Assembly: GCF_014696625.1 (NCBI RefSeq)
Contig: NZ_JACJQL010000066.1
Location: 1 to 32,244, forward strand
Direction: 5' to 3'
Source: Nostoc parmelioides FACHB-3921
Lineage (GTDB): Bacteria > Cyanobacteriota > Cyanobacteriia > Cyanobacteriales > Nostocaceae
DNA: 32,244 bases
This document shows, one piece after another, positions 23,601 through 29,773 of this stretch. The notes under the pieces were generated by a model. That model worked only from the letters and a program-made list of their open reading frames with translations, made no database searches and was not told where the DNA came from. Each line of letters begins with the position of its first letter. The first letter of the stretch is position 1. A program made the position numbers and the translations under genes.

Positions 23601-26301
23601 GTCTCTAATTAACTTTACCCAACCAAGTCAGGGTATTTTAGTTAACGACAATGACGGCACTTACACTTACATACCCAATAGTGGATATTCTGGCTTAGAC
23701 AGCCTGACTTATACCGTTAGTGATGGGAAAGGAGGTATAAGTACTGCCACTATTACTCTGAATATTTCTGCGCCTTATCCTGTCAGGGGAATAAATGTAG
23801 CATCAGCTTCTAGTGAAATTGGCAGTTTATTCCAAGTCAACAATACTTTGTACTTTTTTGTAAGGATAATAGGCAGACCGCCAGGTGGTTGGGGGAGTCC
23901 TAATTTATGGAAAGTTGACAATACCACAGATGAAGCTGTACCAGTCAGAATTAATGAGGATGATTACAGCAGGACTTATACCTATACGATCTTCTATAAA
24001 AATAGGCCTTACGTCGTTAGTATAGGTCGTTTTGGTTTTGCTTCAATTATGCAAATTGATATCTCTACTGGTCGCTCAACAGGGACAACTGTACAGTTTT
24101 TATCCGACCAATACGAACCAATACCTCTTACTGATGTCTTTACGACTTATAATTACGGTCGATATGGTTATGACCAATGGTTGTGGAGAATTGACGATCG
24201 CACTGGCAACTTTGAACTGATAACCACTATTATTGACGAACCTGAAACTATCACTGACATTATCAGCTTCGCTCAAGTCAATGGCATAGTTTACTACGCA
24301 ACCCGCAAAATAACTTACGAAGTTAACGAAGATGGAGAACAGACACCAGTTCTGCAAAAGTTTATATGGAAAGATAACCCCATCACAGGCGACCAAATAC
24401 TGGTAACAGATGACCTTGATCCCAATTCTGATATTCAACTATATGCAGTAAATAATACGCTGTATTTTACTAGCAATGATTCTGTTGGTCAGGAGTTGTG
24501 GAAGCTTGACACCAACACAGGCAAACCAGTACGGCTAGCTCAGATCAATGTGGAATTAGCATCTGGAATTAATGTTAATGGGACTTATTATTTCAGCGCT
24601 AATGACGGCACAACAGGTCAGGAGTTGTGGAAGATTGACCCCTACACAGGCAACCCAGTACAAGTCGCAGATATTAATCCTGGTGCTGGTTCTTCCTCGT
24701 TTGCACAACCATTCATTTTTAATAATACGCTGTACTTCAGTGCCAATGACGGCACAACAGGTCAGGAATTGTGGAAAATTGACCCTACAGGCAACGCGGT
24801 ACAAGTAACAGATATTAATCCTGGTGCGGAGTCTTCTTCACCAACCAATTTAATTAATGTCAATGGTGTACTTTACTTTATTGCCAATGACAGCACAACG
24901 GGTCAAGAGTTGTGGAAAATTGACCCTACAGGCCGGGCGGTGCGTGTTAGCGATATTAATCCAGGTATTGCTTCCTCTAATCCCAATACACTAGCTAACG
25001 TCGGTGGCACACTTTACTTTTATGCCAACGACGGTAGGGGTAATCCGCAAGTATGGAAGATTGATGAGCGCACTGGGGATGTCGCGCCATTCATAAATAA
25101 TTTATCAGAGTATGGGTTTACCTCTATCAGCATCCCATTTGAAGTTAATGGCGAATTGTATTTTTCTGCTGATAACCCTACTTATGGACAGGAATTATGG
25201 ACGATTGATGATTTTGGCAACATTAGGGTGGTGACGGATACAATTAATCCGGGTGCTGGGTCTTCCAACCCCAGAGAGTTCACCTATGCTGATAATCAGC
25301 TTTACTTTGTAGCAGATAGTGTTGATGGTTATCGCCTCTGGGCTTTACCTGTGTCTAATTACGATGTCATTAATGGTACAGCTAACGGTGACAACCTCAT
25401 TGGCACTAACCGCAATGAAACCATGAATGGTGGAGAGGGCAACGACTATATTGATGGTAGTAGTGGCAATGATAACATTAACGGTGGCTTAGGTCATGGC
25501 GATCGCCTATTTGCTGGTGATGGTGATGATATAATTCTCGACCCCGATGGTATTTTTGGCGCTCACGGTGGTTTGGGAGACGATAAAATCAACATCACAT
25601 TTGCCCCTAGTTGGGACAACAACACCAACCCCAACGATGCACCCCGTTCAGATGGCAAGATTACTGGTGGTAAGGGTAATGACTCGATTACCGTGACGAT
25701 GAATAATTCACGCTTCTTTATTAATTTAAAGGGTGATGAACCTGTCAGCAATACATCCCAAGACGGTAACGATGTGATCACTTTACAAGGTAGTTATGCC
25801 AACTCTGTTGTTGATTTGGGTGGCGGTGATGATACTTTCAATGGCGGTGTAGGGTTTGATAACGTCTCTGGTGGTGATGGTAATGATAGTTTATTTGGTG
25901 GTGATAGCAACGACAAACTTGATGGTGGTCTGGGTGATGACATACTTGTAGGTGGTAAAGGTCGAGATTTATTGATTGGTGGTGCTGGCAGAGATAGTTT
26001 TTACGTGAGCTTGCCTACAGTTGGTGATTTTGATACCATTAATGACTTTACAACCACAGAAGACAAAATTGTCATTTCCCAGTCTGAATTTGCTCTTAGT
26101 CAAGCGGTGGGTACACTTAACCCTAGTGCATTCCGACTAGGGACTGGCGCAACGGCAGCAGATGACCGCTTTATCTATGACCAATTTACGGGTAGTCTGT
26201 TCTTTGATGCCGATGGTTTAGGTGGTGCAGCACAAGTCAAAGTGGCGCAACTATCCTATCCAGTCGTACTGACTGTTAATCAAATTTATGTGATCACCTA
26301 G
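20614..26301 (+). CDS. giant secreted ELW-repeat / cadherin-like / RTX exoprotein
   Basis: About 1,895 residues from ATG 20614 (MSKIPYLLADINPGSG), chosen because the repeat pattern starts at once. 29 degenerate units of the form LYFxANDGxxGxELWKIDxxTGxAVxVxDINPGS make three blocks: 9 units, 9 units and 11 units. Each block closes with a variant such as EIWAISVADI, QLAALPVDDL or RLWALPVSNY. Between blocks stand two cadherin-like domains (around 21905-22190 and 23490-23770) with DADLDGDELSI and DVDADGDSLSL calcium motifs and DGTYTYIPN strands. After 25370 come RTX nonapeptides (GGEGNDYIDG, GGDGNDSLFG, GGLGDDILVGG) and a serralysin-like end, DTINDFTTTEDKIVI. No signal peptide: export by a type I system through the C-terminus is expected. 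No transporter genes are present here. Likely a calcium-stabilised surface or matrix protein; binding partner unknown. Confidence 0.88.
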   Translation: MSKIPYLLADINPGSGDSSPSQAVNVNGTLYFVANDGVGYQIWKIDTITDKAVRVTDIYQESQYYNSFYELTNIDGTLYFRYNDGVSGDEVWKIDNATGKAVQVADINPGSGSSFPLNFTNVNGTLYFIANNGNGYELWRIDDSNGNAIKITNFNPNLEYSSPQSLTSANGTLYFISTYNYTYNKLWKVDTATGNSVLIEDLLDVNNLTNVNGVLYFSANTGKNYRELWKIDNATGQAVQVTDTRLVSRNAEVRNLRNLNGTLFFTVTNSNGTGWWKIDNNTDEVVSITEINLGYGYSEADILANADGTIYFSVYNNNDNNQELWRIDETTGNTARVTGIYPESRYFNFGQINNIDGIVYFVASDNNGYELWRIDNTTSKAIRITDIHPGSGSSDIHILDIIDGKLYFSANDSIHGREIWAISVADILANRSPFARDDDFNINQNTSIIINSTAILSNDADLDGDELSITTITQPKQGKLIHNNDGSYTYIPNKDYYGVEKFTYTIKDEQGNTSTAIVNLTVNQFPVASKQPYSLTKINSSLKYASSKFLVNIDGEIYFIANTDSGNAVVFKIDNVTSKLVEVAEFPPGFGYFYSDNFTFVKVNSKLYLTSYTAYDYGIAPKLLQININSGNVEIIKDINFSSDIANISDLTNINGTLYFIASNNSYSYERKLWKIDNDTGYAVQVTDLLNISNLINDSNKTYFIRNKDNGGFELWQLDIATENAIQIVESNFGSFISSILLNANGKIYFTAYDSNNGYELWQLDITTDNAVLVQDINTGSKLYYPRDFTNIDGTIYFVANSGSNGYELWKIDNSGNAVLVKDINPGSESSNPRNLIKVNDTIYFVADNGINGYELWKIDNSGNAVLIKDINSGSESANPHNLINADGTLYFIADDGSNGNQVWQLENQTGKIFRLTNINSGVDYSYPEDSLIYANGTVYFKYNNGTQLAALPVDDLSNQNPLLGDDTIITAANTPITISIASLLTNDVDADGDSLSLINFTQPSQGILVNDNDGTYTYIPNSGYSGLDSLTYTVSDGKGGISTATITLNISAPYPVRGINVASASSEIGSLFQVNNTLYFFVRIIGRPPGGWGSPNLWKVDNTTDEAVPVRINEDDYSRTYTYTIFYKNRPYVVSIGRFGFASIMQIDISTGRSTGTTVQFLSDQYEPIPLTDVFTTYNYGRYGYDQWLWRIDDRTGNFELITTIIDEPETITDIISFAQVNGIVYYATRKITYEVNEDGEQTPVLQKFIWKDNPITGDQILVTDDLDPNSDIQLYAVNNTLYFTSNDSVGQELWKLDTNTGKPVRLAQINVELASGINVNGTYYFSANDGTTGQELWKIDPYTGNPVQVADINPGAGSSSFAQPFIFNNTLYFSANDGTTGQELWKIDPTGNAVQVTDINPGAESSSPTNLINVNGVLYFIANDSTTGQELWKIDPTGRAVRVSDINPGIASSNPNTLANVGGTLYFYANDGRGNPQVWKIDERTGDVAPFINNLSEYGFTSISIPFEVNGELYFSADNPTYGQELWTIDDFGNIRVVTDTINPGAGSSNPREFTYADNQLYFVADSVDGYRLWALPVSNYDVINGTANGDNLIGTNRNETMNGGEGNDYIDGSSGNDNINGGLGHGDRLFAGDGDDIILDPDGIFGAHGGLGDDKINITFAPSWDNNTNPNDAPRSDGKITGGKGNDSITVTMNNSRFFINLKGDEPVSNTSQDGNDVITLQGSYANSVVDLGGGDDTFNGGVGFDNVSGGDGNDSLFGGDSNDKLDGGLGDDILVGGKGRDLLIGGAGRDSFYVSLPTVGDFDTINDFTTTEDKIVISQSEFALSQAVGTLNPSAFRLGTGATAADDRFIYDQFTGSLFFDADGLGGAAQVKVAQLSYPVVLTVNQIYVIT

Positions 26302-26331
26302 TGCGAACTACCGATACTAATGCAGAACAAA

Positions 26332-26345
26332 GGGGCAATCGCCCC
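26332..26345 (+). terminator. GC-rich hairpin after the exoprotein gene
   Basis: GGGGC (26332-26336) and GCCCC (26341-26345) with a 4-base loop, 30 bp after the stop codon. No T-run follows, so efficiency as an intrinsic terminator is doubtful. Confidence 0.5.
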
Positions 26346-26627
26346 CACACCTACCCAAAATAAGATACCCTTATCTTTTATACGATATAAACTACGATTA
26401 AAACATAAAATTTTTGACAACAACGATTTTCGGACATCTTAATGTCCGTTGCGACTTATGGAATGTAGCTAAAGTCTTTACGGGAAATGTAGGGGATATG
26501 CGTGGGCGTTTACCTATACTTCTAGCCCATAACTTATATTACCTGTTCATTAGCATCAATATCTGCATTTTGGTTAACCCTTTACATAACGTATCAATAT
26601 GCACGGTTTACCTTGCTTGAGTTCGCA

Positions 26628-26949
26628 TCTAGGTGATGTTCACTGATCGTCTAGGTAAGTTACGACTGCAAACATGGTGGCACTTTTTGGCTAAGTTCTG
26701 GTGAGCGCGACAGAATTAGCATTTTATCGCTTAGAGGTTTGCTTTACTCAGATTAATGTATGAATTGAGCCAGCAAAATTTTTATTATCCGTAGAGTATA
26801 GGTATTATCAAGGTAAATAAGTTTGTTTTTAGATAAGGTTTCAAGCTTATTTTACCTAGAGAAATGTTTAATTTAATCTACTGTATATTTTTAAGCTGAG
26901 CTAGTTAGCTTAATTTTTTCTCTAGGTAATATCTAGGTATTGTCTAGGT
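26628..26949. repeat. helically phased TCTAGGT repeats with inverted copy
   Basis: TCTAGGT occurs at 26628, 26650 (22 bp apart), 26921, 26932 and 26943 (11 bp apart each). One inverted copy, ACCTAGA, lies at 26854-26860. TTACCTAGAGAAA (26852-26864) and TTTCTCTAGGTAA (26917-26929) form a perfect 13-bp inverted repeat. Spacing by one or two turns places the motifs on one face of the helix, as in iterons and OmpR/PhoB-type response-regulator arrays. Confidence 0.6.
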
Positions 26950-27244
26950 CAGATAATACTATAGGCAGTTAAGGCATCACCGTGCCAAAATGTATTCAAA
27001 AGAATTATTTGTCAGTTTTCAACAATTACTGTCAAGCCACTCGGTTTTTTGGGTCTTGTGCAATTAGAGTTATGCTCTAGCTCCTCAAATTCCAGTTTTA
27101 AAGAATTACTGTCCTCTTCACTCATAAAAACGAGCCTCATTATCTACCAGAATTTCTCAGTTAAATCGTGAAATGCTGAAACAGCAAGCGTCTTCAACTA
27201 TAATTTGAGCAAGCTTATACAAGCTATCCGGGCATAACCGCCTG

Positions 27245-27290
27245 CATAGAGTGATCGCCTGAAGACGGAGAGTAAGCCCATCGCTCTATG
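27245..27290. repeat. 11-bp inverted repeat, possible structured RNA
   Basis: CATAGAGTGAT (27245-27255) pairs with ATCGCTCTATG (27280-27290), with one G-T wobble, across a 24-base loop. It lies far from any gene end. Confidence 0.35.
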
Positions 27291-27330
27291 AAATAATAGG
27301 GAAACTCAGTAGTCTATCGAGACTTTTTCA

Positions 27331-27399
27331 AGAAAAGGCATTTAATTGTTTAAATTTTGAGGAGTCAGTTTTTAGAGAAAAGGCATTTAATTATTTAAA
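27331..27399. repeat. 24-bp direct repeat, two copies
   Basis: Two 24-bp copies at 27331-27354 and 27376-27399 differ at one base (AGAAAAGGCATTTAATT then G or A, then TTTAAA), with starts 45 bp apart. The second copy also forms part of a hairpin, AAGGC...GCCTT. Confidence 0.55.
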
Positions 27400-27531
27400 A
27401 GCCTTCAAAGAATACAAGAGCGGTAAAAAGCGTAATTTCCTTGATATATAAGCTTTTTAGCCTCTGAAACAGCGAGACATTAATTCCCTAAAATTGACAA
27501 ATAATTATTTAATGAACACCTGGACTATGTG

Positions 27532-28464
27532 CTAAATAGCAATTTGCTTGAAGCTAACATTTTCCTCAAAAATAGCCATTTCCAATTGAGATAGTGTTTT
27601 TGGTTGCATTCGCTGTAGATCACTCAAAACAATACCCATATCCTCAGCAGTAAAGTTAAAATACTCAGTCAAAATCTCGATAGGATAATTAAATTTTTGA
27701 TAGCGGTGTTTGAAATATAATTCAATATTTCCCCGATGCGCCCAACTACCTAAGACTTTAATAGCAACAGTACCGTAGTGCGGAACTAAATCTCTTTCTA
27801 CTTCTGCTACTCGCTCTATGACGGGTCTAGCAGTAACTCCGATTTTGTAGAAAGTGCCTTTATCGCTTATAATTTCTAAAAAATACAATGTAGAAGACAA
27901 AATACGTTTGACTTGAGCGTAGTACAGTTTTAAATCTGTAAGTCTGTATTCTAAATCAGAAGCATTTTTATGTTGAGCGTGTTGCAATGCCAACTCCAGT
28001 TTCAACAGCTTTTTAAGTATTAGCGGTTCTTGTATTTCGTTGAATCGCTGGAAATCAAGCGCTCCCACAGGAATTTTACCTAAATCACTAAATTCATAAC
28101 CCGGTGAGTTTAAATATATGTTTTTTCTTAATACTCCAGATTTCAATAAGCCAGGGGAAGTTAAGTCATAATTGATAGGATAATTTTTAGCTCCGTACTC
28201 ACTCCATAATAATTTTAATTGCTTTAAATCTTTAAGCGCTAGTTCAATATTAAAATTGTCATAAAGTGGTAGAGTGGGAAATTTCCGTTTAGCTACGGGG
28301 TGGCAGGTTTCCTGATCATGAGCAAAATGATGTTGCTTGACTTTGCCTTTTTTAGCAATTAAATCGCCCTGGCAATAAGGACATTTAAGTAAAGTTTTAC
28401 CACTAGAGACATCTTGAATACTTAACAAAGCTCCGTCTTGATCCACACCGTATTTAAGCCACAT
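27532..28464 (-). CDS. CoiA-like zinc-binding N-terminus fused to GIY-YIG nuclease-like domain
   Basis: 310 residues. Near the N-terminus, LLKCPYCQGDLIAKKGKVKQ then HHFAHDQETC (C28, C31, H46, H49, C54) resembles the zinc-binding start of competence protein CoiA. Residues about 60-180 are charged and helical with no named motif. A GIY-YIG-like domain follows: LYFLEIISDKGTFYKIGVTA (about 191-210), then RPVIERVAEVERDLV with the conserved arginine. It is closest to the T5orf172/Mug113 branch, whose nuclease activity is unproven. CoiA-type proteins take part in recombination of incoming DNA, so a role in DNA uptake or in attacking foreign DNA is a reasonable guess. It stands alone, with gene-free DNA on both sides. 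Confidence 0.7.
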   Translation of the reverse strand: MWLKYGVDQDGALLSIQDVSSGKTLLKCPYCQGDLIAKKGKVKQHHFAHDQETCHPVAKRKFPTLPLYDNFNIELALKDLKQLKLLWSEYGAKNYPINYDLTSPGLLKSGVLRKNIYLNSPGYEFSDLGKIPVGALDFQRFNEIQEPLILKKLLKLELALQHAQHKNASDLEYRLTDLKLYYAQVKRILSSTLYFLEIISDKGTFYKIGVTARPVIERVAEVERDLVPHYGTVAIKVLGSWAHRGNIELYFKHRYQKFNYPIEILTEYFNFTAEDMGIVLSDLQRMQPKTLSQLEMAIFEENVSFKQIAI

Positions 28465-28744
28465 TGCTACAGAAGTACACTTGCTTATGCGATGGTGCTT
28501 TGCGCCCAGCTACCTCATTGCTTTCATTTCTCCAACTGATAACTGACTGCACATTAACCATAATAATACAATTGTACCACTATATTAACTTGAATTGCTA
28601 ATGTCTTTATGAGGTAGTGCCTGCATTACACCTTGTATACCTTCAGTGTAGTACGAATATATATTATTAATGTTACATTGGGCTGATTTGAAGTAAACGC
28701 CTGATATAGATATTAGCTAATGCTCATAAAGGAGCGAATTTAAA
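28465..28744. other. divergent intergenic region upstream of mph
   Basis: 280 bp between the GIY-YIG gene and mph, so both promoters should lie here. TTACAC and GTGTAG near 28627-28650 form a weak inverted repeat. A good Shine-Dalgarno (AAAGGAG) precedes mph. No leader peptide of the macrolide-attenuation kind was recognised. Confidence 0.35.
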
Positions 28745-29668
28745 ATGACTAAATCTGTGAGTGAAGACTACCAAATCAAGACAATACTCAGCATTGCCGA
28801 CAAAAATGGCTTCATTTTGAACGCAGACAACTTAAATATTAACAAATCCGGAATGGACTTCATCACTACATTTGCTACTGCCAAAGAGGATAATACCGAA
28901 TGGGTATTGCGATTTCCCAGAAGAAAAGATGTTCTTGAGCGTATGTATTATGAAAAAGAAGTTCTCTGCCTGGTGAAAAACCAAGTCGATGTGAGTGTTC
29001 CGATCTGGAAAATTGTTTCGGATGAACTGGTAGCCTATCCACTATTAAAAGGAACTCCTGCCGGAACCATAGATCCAGATATCGGCGATTATGTATGGTA
29101 CATTAATCCGAAGTCTCCACCTGCTATGTACATTTGTTCTGTAGCAAAAGCACTGGCGCAACTCCATAGAACAAGTATTGAGGTAGTGAAGCAATTTAGT
29201 ATCCGAGTTAAAACAGTTGAGCAAGTCCGGCAATCTATGGCAGAGAATATGAACAAGACCAGAGAACTGCTTGGCGTTGGTGATACACGCTGGACACGTT
29301 GGCAGAACTGGATTGCTAATGATGCCTTGTGGCCTAAGCATTCGGCTTTGATTCACGGAGACTTTCACCCTGGTCACACGCTTGTGGACAAAGACGGAAG
29401 TTTGATGGGACTAATCGATTGGACAGAAGCCGCCGTAAGTGATCCTGCCAAAGATTTCGTCTGTTTCTATGCCGCCTTCGGTGAGCAAGTTCTCCAGGAT
29501 GTGCTTGAGCATTACCAAACTGCTGGTGGGAGCGTCTGGTCTGATATGAAGGAACACATCATAGAACTCTGGAATGCTCATCCTGTGGAATACGCCTTAT
29601 ACGCCTTGCTAACTGGAAAGGAAGAACATATGGCCGGGGCTAGAGCTTCTTTAGCTTGGAGTGAATGA
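28745..29668 (+). CDS. mph: macrolide 2'-phosphotransferase homologue (Mph family)
   Basis: 307 residues, the usual Mph length. ATG 28745 follows AAAGGAG by about 9 bases. The kinase motifs are complete: EWVLRFPRRKDVLERM with the ATP-site region (52-67), AYPLLKGTPAGTIDPDIGDY (98-116), HGDFHPGHT with catalytic D206, and LIDWTEAAVSDP with metal-binding D225. The spacing and the words PAGTID, WPK...LIHGD and IDWTEA follow MphB/MphA/MphC rather than general aminoglycoside kinases. Mph enzymes use GTP to phosphorylate the 2'-hydroxyl of the desosamine sugar of macrolides. Activity towards macrolides is inferred, since environmental homologues may have other substrates. It is monocistronic, with a hairpin directly after the stop. 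Confidence 0.85.
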   Translation: MTKSVSEDYQIKTILSIADKNGFILNADNLNINKSGMDFITTFATAKEDNTEWVLRFPRRKDVLERMYYEKEVLCLVKNQVDVSVPIWKIVSDELVAYPLLKGTPAGTIDPDIGDYVWYINPKSPPAMYICSVAKALAQLHRTSIEVVKQFSIRVKTVEQVRQSMAENMNKTRELLGVGDTRWTRWQNWIANDALWPKHSALIHGDFHPGHTLVDKDGSLMGLIDWTEAAVSDPAKDFVCFYAAFGEQVLQDVLEHYQTAGGSVWSDMKEHIIELWNAHPVEYALYALLTGKEEHMAGARASLAWSE

Positions 29669-29669
29669 G

Positions 29670-29697
29670 TATAGCGATCACCTGAGCGATCGCTATA
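29670..29697 (+). terminator. hairpin after mph (contains HIP1 site)
   Basis: TATAGCGATC (29670-29679) pairs perfectly with GATCGCTATA (29688-29697) across an 8-base loop, starting 2 bases after the stop codon. One arm carries GCGATCGC. A T-run is absent; A+T-rich DNA follows. Confidence 0.55.
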
Positions 29698-29724
29698 TAA
29701 ATATAGTAGTATTTGCGTACTATA

Positions 29725-29744
29725 ATATTTGCACTCACAAATAT
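29725..29744. promoter_or_regulatory. inverted repeat in the recD2 upstream region
   Basis: ATATTTG (29725-29731) and CAAATAT (29738-29744), 6 bases apart, lie 30 bp upstream of the recD2 start. A further TAGTA...TACTA dyad stands at 29706-29721. They could be operators; the A+T-rich context makes chance possible. Confidence 0.3.
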
Positions 29745-29773
29745 ATAATAGTGTGCGGCATTTCTAATCCCCA

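Larger units (their letters stand above)
26302..27531. other. 1.2-kb gene-free region with phased TCTAGGT repeats, hairpins and a 24-bp direct repeat
   Basis: No reading frame is convincing: the longest, 26414-26620, has no homology or ribosome site. The region holds a GC-rich hairpin after the exoprotein gene (26332-26345) and six TCTAGGT motifs (26628-26949), most at multiples of 11 bp. It also holds a 13-bp inverted repeat (26852-26864 with 26917-26929), an 11-bp inverted repeat (27245-27255 with 27280-27290), and a 24-bp direct repeat (27331-27354 and 27376-27399). It could be a replication origin, a regulator array, or the home of a small RNA. Confidence 0.5.

Noticed and set aside
26414..26620. 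68-codon plus-strand frame in the gene-free region
   Set aside because: No ribosome site, no recognisable features and hydrophobic random-looking content.
26921..26949. Canonical Pho box array
   Set aside because: Spacing of 11 bp fits, but the motif TCTAGGT (ACCTAGA) is not the cyanobacterial CTTAACCT box, and no target gene starts nearby.
27331..27399. CRISPR array
   Set aside because: Only two repeat copies, A+T-rich, no further units and no cas genes in the window.
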